DNA of 64,000 bases from Nocardioides humi (lineage in GTDB: Bacteria > Actinomycetota > Actinomycetes > Propionibacteriales > Nocardioidaceae), in contig NZ_CP041146.1 in NCBI RefSeq assembly GCF_006494775.1, positions 5,574,501 through 5,638,500 of the forward strand, written 5' to 3'. The position numbers were made by a program, and so were the translations under genes. Of this stretch, positions 1-10,254 are shown piece by piece. The notes below the pieces were generated by a model. That model was not told where the DNA came from, did not search any database, and saw nothing but the letters and a program-made list of their open reading frames with translations. How positions within the stretch are numbered: the first letter of the stretch is position 1; the number at the start of each line of letters is the position of its first letter.

Positions 1-2712
1 TTCGGACTGGAGTGGGTCGAGTACGAGATCACCGACGCGACCGGCACCCATGCCGTCCAGCGGGTGGTCGTTCCGGAAGATGCCGACGACACCGAGTTCG
101 CGAAGGAGATCTCCGTCGAGCTGGTCGACGGCTCCACCGTCTCGATCAGGGTGCGGGCGAAGAACCTCGCCGGTGACGTCGGCGAGTGGACGGGGCCGAT
201 CACCCTGGACCAGTCGTGCCCGGTGCACCGAGCCGTCGTCCTCGCCGCCGGCCTCACCTCGTCCCTCGACGACAACTCCTCGGTGGTCACCGACTCCGAC
301 TGCGCTCGTGACGACGACGAGCGCGACGCCTGGAACAAGACGTGGGCGGCCAACGCCTGCGACCAGCCCGGCAGCAAGGGATACGGGCCCGGCGCCGGTG
401 TGAAGGGCAACGTCCTGGCTCAGCTGGAGGAGGCCGGCTACGACCCGGGCCAGTCGCGAGGCTCCTTCTTCCGCGACGTGCTGGAGTTCTCCTACACCGG
501 AGCCATCAGCGACGGGCAGAACGGGCAGTGCTGGTTCATTCCCCAGGACTACGCGGCGTGGAACACGGTCGTCGAGCTCGCCGAGGTGGGCACCCGCATG
601 ACCGAGGCCGCCAACGAGTTCTACGACGAGCTGGTCAAGTACAGCAACTGCTGGCGGGAGCAGCGCGGAGAGATCCTCGACTTCGCCTTCATCGGACACT
701 CGGAGGGCGGCTACGAGTCCCTGGCCATGGCCAGGATCGCAGCGGGCAAGGCGCTGAACGACGACCCGAAGGACGACGTCCGGGTGTCCGGCGTCCTGAC
801 CGTCGACGGCGCCGTCCACGGGGCGACCATCCTCACCCAGCTCGCGCTCCAGGACTGCGCGCTGCCGCTCATCGGGATCCCACGGGAGGTCATCAAGGCA
901 TCGATGGCGGTCAACAGCGTCACCGTCCCGGCCGTGGCGGCGATCGCGAGTCGTGGACAGACACTGCAGCTCATGGCCGTGGAGCAGCTCGCAGCGGCAG
1001 CCGACATCGCGACCATCCGGGCCAACGGCACCTACGTCATGAACGTGACCAATGCGTACGACGGCTGCCTGAAGTCGCAGGCCACGATCAGCGCCGCCGC
1101 CAGCGACAGTCACATCTACGAGGTCTGGGGCGGCGGCTGGGCCGGCACGAACGCCCACGGCGCCCTCAACAAGCAGCGGGTGGATCCGGCCGGGCCGGAT
1201 GCCGGATACCCGCTGGTCGAGGTGATCGGCGGCGTCTCCCCGGCACCGCTCCCGCGGATCCTCCATCAGGGGCCGGATCTCCTCGGGCCCGACGGACGTA
1301 CGCCGGCCACGGCCCCGGCGAGCGCCGGACGCAAGGGCGCGAGCGCCCGCACCGGGACCGCCGCGGCCGCCGCCCAGGGCGGAGCGAGCATCCGGGTGCT
1401 GATCCGCGACGACGCCGGCCGAGAGCTGCCGCACGCCCAGGCGGCGCTCGTCGACGGCCTCGGGAACGTGCGCAGCATCGCCGTGTCCGACGACGCCGGG
1501 TGGCTGGACCTGGCCGCCGAGCCCGGCGACTACTCCCTGGTCACCGCCGCGGACGGGCACCAGGGCAGGGAGCAGCAGGTCGCCCTCACCGAGGGGGCGA
1601 ACGGCGACGTCACGGTGAGCCTCGCCGAGGGGGCGGTGATCACCTCGGTCCTCAAGGGCAGCGCCGGCGCCGCGAAGGCCAACGCCATTGCCGCCCTGTA
1701 CGACGGCGACACCCTCCTGGCCGCCACCGTCACCGACGAGAACGGCCGCGCCGTGTTCGTCGTCCCGTCCGGCAGTTACGGGCTGCGCTACTTCGACGCC
1801 GAGGAGGACGACGAGCTGAGCCCGGGGGCACTCCCGGTGACGCCCGAGATCGGCAATCCGGACGCGGGCGAGATCACCTATCAGGTCGGCGCGCCGCTGC
1901 CGCCGGCACTGACCTCGACGGCGCCGCCTGCCACGGCGACGGTCGGGACGGCGTACTCGTTCCAGGTCACGGTCACCGGCTCGCCGACCCTCTCCGTCGT
2001 CGGCAGCCTGCCGCCCGGGTTGACCCTGTCGAGCGCGGGGATCCTGGGCGGGACTCCCACGACCGACGGCGTCTTCGAGTTCAAGATCCGTGCGACGAAC
2101 GCCGGCGGCGTCGTCGACTCGCCCACCTACACCATCACCGTGTCGGCGTCGCCGGGCACGGGCGTTCCCGCGCCCACGATCACCTCGGGACCGCCGCCGG
2201 GCGCAGCGCAGGTCGGTGCGCCGTACTCGTTCCAGGTGACGGGGACCGGTGACCCGACGTACTCGGTCCAGGGGAGTCTGCCGCCGGGACTGACGCTGGC
2301 TGCGGACGGCCTGCTCAGCGGCACTCCGACCGTCGCCGGGGCCTTCGCCTTCACCATCCGTGCGGCGAACGCCGGCGGGTCCGTCGACTCGCCCGGCTAC
2401 ACGATCATCGTCTCCACGCCCACGGCGGACCCCGGTCCGACGGCGTTCCCGACCGTGACGAAACCGCGGCTCAAGGGCAAGGCCAGGATCGGGGTGAAGG
2501 TCCGGGTGCGCCATCCGCAGGGTCTTCCGGCCGGATGGACGGCGAGCTATGTCTGGCTACGCAACGGGAAGGTCATCAAGCGCGCTACGAAGGCGAAGTA
2601 CAAGGTCTCGCGCGCCGACCGAGGCAAGCGCCTGTCGGTGCGGATCACCTACGCGGCTCCGTCCTACACGCCGTGGACGGTGAGGACCGCAAAGTCGAAG
2701 AAGGTCAGATAG
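1..2712 (+). CDS. Secreted lipase/esterase-like surface protein with Ig-type repeats (5' partial)
   Basis: The reading frame is open from the first base of the window, so the start lies upstream; the GTG at 64 is internal. About 903 residues are visible. Residues near 231-237 read G-H-S-E-G-G-Y, a GxSxG nucleophile elbow of alpha/beta hydrolases, with an upstream domain holding several Cys that could form disulfides. Residues about 460-550 look like carboxypeptidase-regulatory-like or beta-sandwich repeats, followed by two putative Ig (He_PIG-like) domains near 634-714 and 726-804, each with the LPPGLTL and GTPT signatures. The last 90 residues are a Lys/Arg-rich beta domain often found at the C terminus of actinobacterial secreted proteins. 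The substrate is unknown. It is convergent with cobC and overlaps it by 8 bp at the 3' end. Confidence 0.75.
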   Translation, partial: FGLEWVEYEITDATGTHAVQRVVVPEDADDTEFAKEISVELVDGSTVSIRVRAKNLAGDVGEWTGPITLDQSCPVHRAVVLAAGLTSSLDDNSSVVTDSDCARDDDERDAWNKTWAANACDQPGSKGYGPGAGVKGNVLAQLEEAGYDPGQSRGSFFRDVLEFSYTGAISDGQNGQCWFIPQDYAAWNTVVELAEVGTRMTEAANEFYDELVKYSNCWREQRGEILDFAFIGHSEGGYESLAMARIAAGKALNDDPKDDVRVSGVLTVDGAVHGATILTQLALQDCALPLIGIPREVIKASMAVNSVTVPAVAAIASRGQTLQLMAVEQLAAAADIATIRANGTYVMNVTNAYDGCLKSQATISAAASDSHIYEVWGGGWAGTNAHGALNKQRVDPAGPDAGYPLVEVIGGVSPAPLPRILHQGPDLLGPDGRTPATAPASAGRKGASARTGTAAAAAQGGASIRVLIRDDAGRELPHAQAALVDGLGNVRSIAVSDDAGWLDLAAEPGDYSLVTAADGHQGREQQVALTEGANGDVTVSLAEGAVITSVLKGSAGAAKANAIAALYDGDTLLAATVTDENGRAVFVVPSGSYGLRYFDAEEDDELSPGALPVTPEIGNPDAGEITYQVGAPLPPALTSTAPPATATVGTAYSFQVTVTGSPTLSVVGSLPPGLTLSSAGILGGTPTTDGVFEFKIRATNAGGVVDSPTYTITVSASPGTGVPAPTITSGPPPGAAQVGAPYSFQVTGTGDPTYSVQGSLPPGLTLAADGLLSGTPTVAGAFAFTIRAANAGGSVDSPGYTIIVSTPTADPGPTAFPTVTKPRLKGKARIGVKVRVRHPQGLPAGWTASYVWLRNGKVIKRATKAKYKVSRADRGKRLSVRITYAAPSYTPWTVRTAKSKKVR

Positions 2713-3724
2713 CGCGCCGCCCGATGGTGCGCAGATTCTCGAGCTCGACCAGCATCTGATCCGTCGTCTCCGGCGGCCGGACGGCGATCCGCACCCAGCG
2801 CCCGTCGAGACCGGGGAAGGTGTCGGCGCGCCGGACCGCGATGCCGGCCTCGCGCAGCCGGGCGTGCACGCCGTCGCCCACCTGCGCCAGCACGAACGAC
2901 GCGGCCGACGGGAGGTGGTGGATCCCGAGACCGGCGAGCCCCTTCTCGAGGTGCTCGCGCCACTCCCGGATCCGCTCGGCCCGGTGGCGGGCCTCCCGGG
3001 CGGCCCGGGCCGAGGTGCAGGCGACGACCGCGGCAGCGGCGGTGGTGCCGACCGACCACGGCGTCTGGGCGCGCTCCAGGCCGGCGACCGCGTCCGGGTC
3101 GCCGACGACGTAGCCGGCCCGGACGCCGGGGATGCCCCAGTGCTTGGTGAGCGAGCGGATCACGACCAGCCCGGGCAGGCGCAGGCCGGCCAGGGACTCC
3201 GGCTCGCCCGGGACGCAGTCCATGAACGCCTCGTCCACGACGAGGAGCCGCCCGGGCCTGGCCAGGCCCGTCAGGGCCTCGGCCGGGTGCAGGACGCCGG
3301 TCGGGTTGGTCGGGTTGCCGACGACGACCAGGTCGGCGTCCTCCGGCACGAGCGCCGGGTCGAGCGTGAAGGGCTCGTGGAGCAGCACCGAGGTCACGGC
3401 GTGGCCCGCCTGCTCCAGCGCGGCGTGCGGCTCGGTGAACTGCGGGTGCACGACGACCGGCCTGTGCCACGGCCGCAGCCGTGCGACCAGGGTGAAGGCC
3501 TCCGCGGCGCCGGCCGTGACCAGCGCCTCGGCCGGCGGGCGCCCGTGGCGGGCGGCCGCAGCGGCCCGGGCGGCGGTCGGGTCCGGGTAGGCGCCGACCG
3601 CGTCCAGCGAGCCGAGCAGGGCCTCGTCGAGCCAGCGGGGTCGCGGGCCGTCGTACACGTTGACGGCGAGGTCGAGCAGGCCGCGGGCCTCGACGTCGCC
3701 GTGGTGCCGCAGCGGGTCAGCCAC
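2705..3724 (-). CDS. cobC: CobC-like PLP-dependent aminotransferase / threonine-phosphate decarboxylase
   Basis: A 339-residue fold-type I PLP enzyme. S-L-T-K-H-W-G near residue 194 carries the Schiff-base lysine, and V-G-N-P-T-N-P-T-G and V-D-E-A-F-M are the usual aminotransferase class I/II signatures. The family decarboxylates L-threonine O-3-phosphate to (R)-1-amino-2-propanol phosphate, the linker of the cobalamin nucleotide loop. It is the last gene of the cobalamin operon: its ATG overlaps the end of cobB by 8 bp. The Mycobacterium homologue (Rv2231c) lies beside the Nif3/zinc-ribbon/RNase H cluster, which here sits at the other end of the cob operon. A histidinol-phosphate aminotransferase-like role cannot be excluded from sequence alone, but the context argues for cobalamin. 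Confidence 0.9.
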   Translation of the reverse strand: MADPLRHHGDVEARGLLDLAVNVYDGPRPRWLDEALLGSLDAVGAYPDPTAARAAAAARHGRPPAEALVTAGAAEAFTLVARLRPWHRPVVVHPQFTEPHAALEQAGHAVTSVLLHEPFTLDPALVPEDADLVVVGNPTNPTGVLHPAEALTGLARPGRLLVVDEAFMDCVPGEPESLAGLRLPGLVVIRSLTKHWGIPGVRAGYVVGDPDAVAGLERAQTPWSVGTTAAAAVVACTSARAAREARHRAERIREWREHLEKGLAGLGIHHLPSAASFVLAQVGDGVHARLREAGIAVRRADTFPGLDGRWVRIAVRPPETTDQMLVELENLRTIGRRAI

Positions 3725-5087
3725 GGTGCACCCCCTCGGCGAAGCGCGCCGCGAGGCGGGGGTGGCCGGCCCAGTGCGTGTGGAGGTACGACGCGTGCAG
3801 GGTCGCCGAGGCGAAGCCGACCGCCTCGCCGTCGACCTGCCACGCGGGCGTCGGGCCGGCGGTGGGCGCGACCGTCGTGCGGTGGAACTCGTGCCCGGTC
3901 ACCTGCTCGCCGGCCCGGGTCAGCAGGCTGTCGGCCGGGGCGGTGGCGACGGGATAGCGCAGCGTCAGCCGCTCGCTCATCGCCGCGTCGGCGTCCAGGA
4001 CGCCGGCCATCGGGGCGCCGTCGAGGGTGCGGCAGAGGTAGAGGAGCCCGGCGCACTCCGCCACCGTCGGCATCCCGTCGAGCACGGCCGCCCGGATCTC
4101 GGCGCGCAGCGCCGTGTTGGCCGCCAGGTCGGCGGCGTGCACCTCGGGGAACCCGCCGCCCAGGTAGAGCCCGGCGGTGCCGTCCGGCAGCGCGGCGTCG
4201 TGGGCCGGGTCGAACGGAACGACCTCGCAGCCGTGCGCCTCCAGCAGCTCGGCGGTCTCGGCGTACCGGAAGGTGAAGGCGCGGCCGGCGGCTACCGCGA
4301 CGGTGCGACGGGTCAGTTCGTGCCGGGTCAGCGCGAATTCTGGGTCAGTTTGCGCCGGGTCGGCGGTCCAGGGAGTCGCCACGAGCGGGGGAGCCGTGCG
4401 GGCCAGATCGAGCACCGCGTCGAGGTCGACGTGTTCGGCGGCCACCTCGGCCAGCCGGGCGACGACCGTCTCCGACTCGCCGCGCTCGGCGGCGGTGACC
4501 AGCCCGAGGTGGCGCGAGGGGGTCGCGATCGAGGCGTCGCGCGGGATCGCGCCGAGCACGGGCAACGCGATCGAGGAGCGGACCTCCTCGACGTGGCGCG
4601 GCGACCCGGCCTGGTTGAGGATGACGCCGGCCACCTCGACCGACGGGTCCCAGGTCGCCATCCCGTGCACGACCGCGCCGATCGAGCGGGAGGAGCGGGA
4701 GATGTCGACCACCAGGACGACGGGCGTGCCGGTCAGCGCCGCCACGTGGGCGGTGGAGGAGAAGCCGTCACCGCCGATCCGGCCGTCGTACAGGCCCATC
4801 ACGCCCTCGACGACGGCGACGTCGGCGGGCTCCGGGGTCCGCGCGCCGTGCAGCAGCAGCGGGGCGACCAGGTCCTCGCCGACGAGGTGGGGGTCGAGGT
4901 TGCGGCCGGGGCGGCCGCAGGCCAGCGCGTGGTAGCCGGGGTCGATGTAGTCCGGGCCGACCTTGTGGCCGCTGACGGCGTGCCCTGCGGCCGCCAGCGC
5001 GGCCATCAGGCCGGTGGCGACGGTCGTCTTGCCCTGGCCGGTGGCGGGGGCGGCGACGACGAGGCGGGGCAGCTCGGTCATCGGCAT
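3717..5087 (-). CDS. cobB: Cobyrinate a,c-diamide synthase (CobB/CbiA)
   Basis: 456 residues: an N-terminal dethiobiotin-synthetase-like ATPase domain with A-P-A-T-G-Q-G-K-T (residues 12-20) and V-E-G-V-M-G-L-Y-D-G, then a class I glutamine amidotransferase domain with G-G-G-F-P-E and the nucleophile Cys in A-E-C-A-G-L (about residue 345). It amidates the a and c side chains of hydrogenobyrinic acid using glutamine and ATP. Start ATG at 5087, one base after the cobO stop; a second ATG three codons in (MTELPR) is equally possible. A short imperfect direct repeat (4312-4329 and 4344-4361, 16 of 18 bases identical) lies in the linker between the two domains and does not break the frame. Confidence 0.95.
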   Translation of the reverse strand: MPMTELPRLVVAAPATGQGKTTVATGLMAALAAAGHAVSGHKVGPDYIDPGYHALACGRPGRNLDPHLVGEDLVAPLLLHGARTPEPADVAVVEGVMGLYDGRIGGDGFSSTAHVAALTGTPVVLVVDISRSSRSIGAVVHGMATWDPSVEVAGVILNQAGSPRHVEEVRSSIALPVLGAIPRDASIATPSRHLGLVTAAERGESETVVARLAEVAAEHVDLDAVLDLARTAPPLVATPWTADPAQTDPEFALTRHELTRRTVAVAAGRAFTFRYAETAELLEAHGCEVVPFDPAHDAALPDGTAGLYLGGGFPEVHAADLAANTALRAEIRAAVLDGMPTVAECAGLLYLCRTLDGAPMAGVLDADAAMSERLTLRYPVATAPADSLLTRAGEQVTGHEFHRTTVAPTAGPTPAWQVDGEAVGFASATLHASYLHTHWAGHPRLAARFAEGVHRG

Positions 5088-5088
5088 G

Positions 5089-5684
5089 TCACCACTCGAT
5101 GCCCTTCTGGCCCTTCTGGCCGGCGTCCATCGGGTGCTTGACCTTGGTCATCTCGGTGACCAGGTCGGCGAGCTCGATCAGCTTCGGGTCGGCACGGCGG
5201 CCGGTGATCACCACGTGCTGGTGGCCCGGCCGGTGGGCGAGGGTCTCCACGACGTCGTCGATGTCGACCCAGCCCCAGTTGATCGGGTAGGTGAACTCGT
5301 CGAGCAGGTAGAGGTCGTGCTGCTCGGCCGCGATCCGGCGCTTGATCTCGGCCCAGCCCTCGGCGGCGTCGGCGGCGTGGTCCTCCTCGGACCCGGCCTT
5401 GCGCGACCAGGACCAGCCGGAGCCCATCTTGTGCCACTCGACTGCGCCGTTTCCAGGGGGAGCCTCTCGAAGGCGGTCTGCTCGCCGAGGCGCCACTTGG
5501 CGGACTTCACGAACTGGAACACCCCGATGTCCCAGCCCTGGTTCCAGCCGCGCAGCGCCAGCCCGAAGGCGGCCGTCGACTTCCCCTTGCCGTCGCCGGT
5601 GTGCACGATCACCAGCGGGCGGTTGCGGCGCTGGCGGGTGGTCAGCCCGTCGTCGGGTACGACGAGCGGCTTGCCCTCAGGCAT
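5089..5684 (-). CDS. cobO: Cob(I)yrinic acid a,c-diamide adenosyltransferase, with apparent frameshift
   Basis: The N-terminal part (5684 down to about 5465) has the P-loop H-T-G-D-G-K-G-K-S-T and F-V-K-S-A-K-W-R of CobO/BtuR. The C-terminal part, in another frame, continues with V-E-W-H-K-M-G-S-G-W-S-W, L-L-D-E-F-T-Y and the D-A-G-Q-K-G-Q-K-G-I-E tail. The frames join at a run of five G on the plus strand (5456-5460). One more base there would give one 198-residue protein with every family motif, so a missing base is the simplest reading. The enzyme adds the 5'-deoxyadenosyl group to Co(I) corrinoids. ATG at 5684 overlaps bluB by 8 bp; the stop is one base before cobB. Confidence 0.9.
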
Positions 5685-6330
5685 CGATGCTCTCCTTCGT
5701 CTGCCAGGTGTCGTGGTGGATGGCGTCGGCGAGCGGCCGCCGCGCGCGCCAGCCGTGGCGCTCGAGGTCGGGCACGGTCTCCAGGTGGCTGACGGTGCCG
5801 AGGCAGAGCCAGGCGACCGGCCGGACGTCGCCGGGGATGCCGAGCAGGTCGCGCAGGAAGTCCTCGCGGTAGAAGGAGACCCAGCCCAGGCCGAGGCCCT
5901 CCGCGGTCGCGGCGAGCCAGAGGTTCTGGATCGCGAGCACGGTCGAGTACAGCCCGGCGTCGGCGATCGCGTGCCGCCCGAGCACGTGCGGCCCGCCTCG
6001 GCCCTGGCTGTGCGTCACCACGACGCCCAGCGAGGACTCGCAGACGCCCTCGACCTTGATCCTGTCGAAGGTGCTGCGGCGCTCGGGCGGCAGGGAGGCG
6101 GCGAAGGCGTCCCGCTCCCGGGCGACGTGGTCGCGGAAGGCGCGCCGGGTGGCCGGGTCTCGCACGACCACGAAGTCCCACGGCTGGCTCATCCCGACGC
6201 TCGGGGCGCGGTGCGCGGCGGTGAGGACGCGGCGCAGGACGTCGTCGGGCACGGGCGAGCCGGTGAACTCGGCGCGGACGTCGCGGCGGCGCTCGATGAC
6301 GTCGTACAGGCCCGGGATCGGGGCGGTCAT
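5677..6330 (-). CDS. bluB: 5,6-dimethylbenzimidazole synthase (BluB)
   Basis: 217 residues with the nitroreductase fold and the BluB signature: R-R-R-D-V-R-A-E-F near the N terminus, A-P-S-V-G-M-S-Q-P-W-D-F around residues 42-53, and G-L-G-W-V-S-F-Y near the middle. BluB consumes FMNH2 with O2 to make the lower ligand 5,6-dimethylbenzimidazole, so this organism should make true B12 rather than pseudocobalamin. It lies 10 bp after the chelatase-like gene and overlaps cobO, inside the riboswitch-controlled operon. An ordinary nitroreductase is the alternative, but the motif set and context make BluB nearly certain. Confidence 0.95.
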   Translation of the reverse strand: MTAPIPGLYDVIERRRDVRAEFTGSPVPDDVLRRVLTAAHRAPSVGMSQPWDFVVVRDPATRRAFRDHVARERDAFAASLPPERRSTFDRIKVEGVCESSLGVVVTHSQGRGGPHVLGRHAIADAGLYSTVLAIQNLWLAATAEGLGLGWVSFYREDFLRDLLGIPGDVRPVAWLCLGTVSHLETVPDLERHGWRARRPLADAIHHDTWQTKESIDA

Positions 6331-6340
6331 GTCGGGGTGC

Positions 6341-8305
6341 TCATGCCGCGCGGCCCCGGGTGGCGTCGACCAGGGCCTCGGCGCTCACCTCGCCGACGGG
6401 GACGTGCTCGGCGCCGAGGTGCTCGGCCAGGGTCGCGGCCAGGCCCATCCGCATCGGGCCGGACTCGCAGTCGACGACCACGCTCGCGACGCCGGACTCG
6501 GCGAGCAGGCCCGCGGCCATCCGGGACCGGGCCACGGCGTCGGCGCCGGAGGTGGCGCGGCCGTCGGTGACCACGACCAGCAGGGGGCGCCGCTGCGGGT
6601 CGCGGGTGTGCTCGACGGCGAGCAGGTGCGCGGCCTCCAGCAGGCCCTCGGCGAGCGGGGTCCGGCCGCCCGAGGGCAGCTCCTCCAGGCGCTGGGCCGC
6701 CGCGTCGACGGAGTGCGTCGGCGGCAGTGCCACCTCGGCCGCGCCGCCGCGGAAGGTCACCAGCCCGACCTTGTCGCGCCGCTGGTAGGCATCCAGCAGC
6801 AGGCTCAGCACCGCGGCCTTCACCTGCTCCATCCGGCGACGCGCGGCCATCGACCCGGAGGCGTCCACGCAGAAGAGGACCAGGTTGGACTCGCGCCCCT
6901 CGCGGACGGCGACGCGCAGGTCCGCGGGCCGCAGCAGCAGCCGGCCCTCGGTGCGCCCGCGCGCGAACTGGTGCCGCGCCGCCGCCCGGATCGTCTCGGT
7001 GAGGTGGATCGCGCCGCCCGCGCCCGGCGTCGGCGCAGTCGCGCCGATCCGCCGTCCGTTGCTGGTGCGGGCCCGGCTGCGGCGTCCCGCGGTCCCGGCG
7101 CCGACGCCACGGACGGTCAGCAGCCGGGTGCGGTACGTCGCCCCGGTCGGCGCGACATTGCTCGGCGTGCTGCCCGCGCCGTCACCGCCCGCGGGCGGAG
7201 CGGGGTCGGGCTCCGGGGCGGGCACGTCGACGGGCTCGCCGTCGGTGTCGTCGGTGTCGTCGGTGTCGTCCGCGGCGCCGTCGCCCTCGGGTGCGGGGCC
7301 GGGGGGCTCGGGGTCGTCGTCGGGACCCTCGGGCTCCGGCTCCGGCGGCAGCTCCTCGTCGCCGAGCACCTGGTCCAGCAGGTCCTCGTCCAGCCCGGGC
7401 GCGTCGAACGGCTTGCGGCGGCGCCGGTGCGGCAGCGCGAGCCGGGCGGCGACCCGGATGTCGTCCAGCGTCACCTGGTCGCGGCCGGACCAGGCGGCGT
7501 GCGCCACGGCGGTGCGGGCGGTGACGATGTCGGCGCGCAGGCCGTCGACGTCGAAGGCCGCGCAGACCTCGGCGATCTTGAGCAGCCCGGCGTCGGTGAG
7601 CCGGACCGCGCCGACCAGGGCCTGCGCGGCCGCGATCCGCGAGCGCAGCGCCGCCTCGGCCCCGGCGTAGCGGGCGACGAAGGCGGCCGGGTCGACGTCG
7701 TACGCCAGCCGCCGGCGGACCACCTCCGCCCGCAGCGCCGGATCGCGCGGCGCGGCGACCTCGACGGTCAGGCCGAACCGGTCGAGCAGCTGCGGGCGCA
7801 GCTCGCCCTCCTCGGGGTTCATCGTGCCGACCAGCACGAACCGTGCGTCGTGGGTCATCGACACGCCGTCGCGCTCGACGCTCGCGCGTCCCATCGCGGC
7901 GGCGTCGAGCAGCAGGTCGACCAGGTGGTCGTGCAGCAGGTTGACCTCGTCGACGTACAGGATCCCGCGGTGCGCCTTCGCCAGCAGGCCGGGCTCGTAC
8001 TCGGCCCTGCCCTCCGCCAGCGCGCTCTCGATGTTGATCGACCCGGTGACCCGGTCCTCGGTGGCGCCGATCGGCAGCTCGACGAGCGGCACGGGGCGGT
8101 CGTCGACGGGCGGCAGGACGGCGGCCAGGGCCCGCACGATGGTCGACTTGGCGGTGCCCTTCTCGCCGCGCACGAGCACGCCGCCGACGTCCGGGGCGAT
8201 GGTGGTGAGGATCAGCGCGAGGGGCATCGGGTCCGGCCCGTCGGGGCCGTCGGCCCCGACCACGGCACTGAACGGGAAGTGCTGGTTCGGTGGGGGTTGC
8301 GTCAT
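6341..8305 (-). CDS. Putative cobaltochelatase subunit, fused AAA+ and VWA domains (ChlI/ChlD-like)
   Basis: 654 residues: an AAA+ module (about 1-320) with Walker [10 protein letters not shown] and Walker [11 protein letters not shown], a Pro/Asp/Glu-rich linker, and a C-terminal von Willebrand A domain with the MIDAS motif D-A-S-G-S (about residue 480). This is the magnesium-chelatase I+D fusion found in actinobacterial cob operons, where it is thought to act with a CobN-type large subunit to insert cobalt into hydrogenobyrinic acid a,c-diamide. No cobN is in the window. ATG at 8305 overlaps the cobM stop (ATGA). The linker contains a tandem 9-bp repeat. Confidence 0.9.
   Translation of the reverse strand: MTQPPPNQHFPFSAVVGADGPDGPDPMPLALILTTIAPDVGGVLVRGEKGTAKSTIVRALAAVLPPVDDRPVPLVELPIGATEDRVTGSINIESALAEGRAEYEPGLLAKAHRGILYVDEVNLLHDHLVDLLLDAAAMGRASVERDGVSMTHDARFVLVGTMNPEEGELRPQLLDRFGLTVEVAAPRDPALRAEVVRRRLAYDVDPAAFVARYAGAEAALRSRIAAAQALVGAVRLTDAGLLKIAEVCAAFDVDGLRADIVTARTAVAHAAWSGRDQVTLDDIRVAARLALPHRRRRKPFDAPGLDEDLLDQVLGDEELPPEPEPEGPDDDPEPPGPAPEGDGAADDTDDTDDTDGEPVDVPAPEPDPAPPAGGDGAGSTPSNVAPTGATYRTRLLTVRGVGAGTAGRRSRARTSNGRRIGATAPTPGAGGAIHLTETIRAAARHQFARGRTEGRLLLRPADLRVAVREGRESNLVLFCVDASGSMAARRRMEQVKAAVLSLLLDAYQRRDKVGLVTFRGGAAEVALPPTHSVDAAAQRLEELPSGGRTPLAEGLLEAAHLLAVEHTRDPQRRPLLVVVTDGRATSGADAVARSRMAAGLLAESGVASVVVDCESGPMRMGLAATLAEHLGAEHVPVGEVSAEALVDATRGRAA
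7241..7267. repeat. Tandem 9-bp repeat in the chelatase linker
   Basis: Three perfect copies of a 9-base unit (gtcggtgtc on the plus strand). They encode Asp-Thr-Asp repeats in the acidic linker between the AAA+ and VWA domains. In-frame repeat-number change would alter only linker length. Confidence 0.8.
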
Positions 8306-9060
8306 CGCAGGCGCTCCTTCCGGGCGACACGTTCGGTGGAGTAGAGGTACGACTCGGCGGCGGAGGACGACGCCAGGGCCGGGCCGACCAGGATCACCGC
8401 GGCCTGTCGCAGCCCGGCGTCCTCGACGAGGTCGGCGATGGTGCCGACGGTGCCGCGCAGCACCCGCTCCTCGGGCTGGGTGGCGCGGGAGACGACCACC
8501 ACGGGACAGGTGTCGCCGTAGTGGGGCACCAGCTCGGCCATCAGCGCGCGGCTCCGGGTGATCGCCAGGTGGAGGACGAGGGTCGCCCCGGTCGCGGCGT
8601 ACGCCGTCAGTGACTCGCGCTCCGGCATCGCGGTCGAGCGGGCCCGGGTGCGGGTGAGCACGACCGACTGCGCGACGAGCGGCACGGTGAGCTCGCGGCC
8701 CACGATCGCGGCCGCCGCGGCGTACGCCGGCACGCCGGGGGTGACGTCCCAGGGCACGCCCGCCGCGTCGAGGCGGCGGGTCTGCTCGTGCAGGGCGGAG
8801 TAGAGGGACGGGTCGCCCGACGTGAGCCGTACGACGTCGCGCCCGGCCGCGTGCGCCTCGACCATCGCGGCGGTGATCCGGTCGAGGTCGAGGTCCTGGG
8901 TGTCGACCTTCCGGGCGTCGGCGCGGCAGTGGGAGAGCATCTCGGCGTCGAGGTAGGTGCCGGGGTAGAGGACCACGTCGGCCGCGCCCAGCAGCGAGGC
9001 GGCGCGCAGGGTGATCAGGTCGGCAGCGCCGGGGCCGGCGCCGACGAAGTGCACGGTCAT
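8302..9060 (-). CDS. cobM: Precorrin-4 C11-methyltransferase (CobM)
   Basis: 252 residues of the SAM-dependent tetrapyrrole methylase fold, beginning [13 protein letters not shown] and containing [17 protein letters not shown] and V-T-P-G-V-P-A-Y in the expected order. It methylates C-11 of precorrin-4 in the oxygen-dependent pathway. The ATG at 9060 overlaps the cobL stop as ATGA; a longer open frame upstream is only read-through in the cobL region. The stop overlaps the chelatase start by four bases. Confidence 0.95.
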   Translation of the reverse strand: MTVHFVGAGPGAADLITLRAASLLGAADVVLYPGTYLDAEMLSHCRADARKVDTQDLDLDRITAAMVEAHAAGRDVVRLTSGDPSLYSALHEQTRRLDAAGVPWDVTPGVPAYAAAAAIVGRELTVPLVAQSVVLTRTRARSTAMPERESLTAYAATGATLVLHLAITRSRALMAELVPHYGDTCPVVVVSRATQPEERVLRGTVGTIADLVEDAGLRQAAVILVGPALASSSAAESYLYSTERVARKERLR

Positions 9061-10254
9061 CGGGGGGTCTCCTCGGTCCAGGCCCACTGCACGACCGCGC
9101 GGGCCGGCGTCCAGCCCGTGAACCGGCCGCCCAGGGGGGTGACGTGCTCGACGGACAGGCGGCTCAGCTCGCCGCCGTGGGCGTGGCAGGCGTCGACGAG
9201 CAGCCGCTCGGTCTCCAGGGTCACGCCGTGCGCGACCAGCCGGCCGCCGGGCGCGAGGCGCTCGCGGCACAGGTCGAGCAGCCCGTCCGCGGTGGCGCCG
9301 CCGCCGACGAAGACCGCGTCGGGGGCGGGCAGGCCGGCCAGTGCCTCGGGAGCGCGGCCCTCGACCACCTCCAGGCGGGGTACGCCGAGCCGGCCGGCGT
9401 TGCGGCGGATGCGGGCCGCCCGCTCGGGGTCGGCCTCGACGGCGGTCGCGGTGGTCAGCGGGTGCGCGCGCAGCCACTCGATCGCGACCGAGCCGGCGCC
9501 GGCGCCGACGTCCCAGAGGTGGTCCCCGGGCGGGGGGCCAGGCGGGCGAGGGCGCTGGCGCGGAGGTCGCGCTTGGTGAGCTGGCCGTCGTGCTCGAAGG
9601 CGTCGTCGGGGAGTCCCGGGGCCCAGGAGGCGGGGCCGGCGCCGGCGACCTCGAGCGCGAGGACGTGCAGCCGCGGGAGGTCGCGGGGGACCGGAACGCC
9701 GGGTGCGAGGTCGATCCGCGACTCGGAGGCGCCGCCGAGGTCGCCGAGCACCGTCATCGCGGTCGCGCCGAACCCGGCGTCGGCCAGCAGCGCGGCCACG
9801 CTCGCGGGCGTGGTCTCGTCGGAGGACAGCACCAGCAGCCGACGGCCGTGCGCCAGCTCCCGGCGCACGGCGTCCGGGTCGCGACCCACGAGTGAGACCA
9901 CCGTCGTCTCCTCGGCCGGCCAGCCCATCCGGGCGCGGGCCAGCGCCACGGACGACACCGCGGGGACGACGGTCACCGCGTCGGGGCCGAGGAGCCGGAT
10001 CAGCGTCGTACCGATCCCGGACACGAGGGGTCGCCGGACGCCAGGGCGACGACGCGACGGCCCTCGTGCTCGCCGAGCAAGGTGGGGAGCGAGGACATCG
10101 GGCGCGGCCAGGGCGCCCGGACCTGGCCGGCGACGTCCGGGAGGAGCGCGAGGTGGCGCTCGCCGCCGAGCAGCACCTCCGCCTCGGCGACCAGCGCGGC
10201 CGAGGCGGGCGGCAGGTGGCCGTCGGCGCCGATGCCGACGACGGTGACGCTCAC
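9057..10254 (-). CDS. cobL: Precorrin-6Y C5,15-methyltransferase (CobL = CbiE+CbiT), two apparent frameshifts
   Basis: The N-terminal CbiE half begins [10 protein letters not shown] and reaches V-A-L-A-S-G-D-P. The frame is then lost at a C4 run (10027-10030 on the minus strand), continues as [10 protein letters not shown], and is lost again near 9524-9527 before [12 protein letters not shown], the SAM motif of the CbiT half. Adding one base at each site gives 399 residues, the usual CobL size. The enzyme methylates C-5 and C-15 and decarboxylates the C-12 acetate. GTG at 10254 overlaps the cobIJ stop (GTGA); an ATG at 10262 is an alternative start. Confidence 0.9.

Noticed and set aside
4312..4361. 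Imperfect 18-bp direct repeat in cobB
   Set aside because: In frame, within a linker and probably a small internal duplication; no sign of a mobile element.
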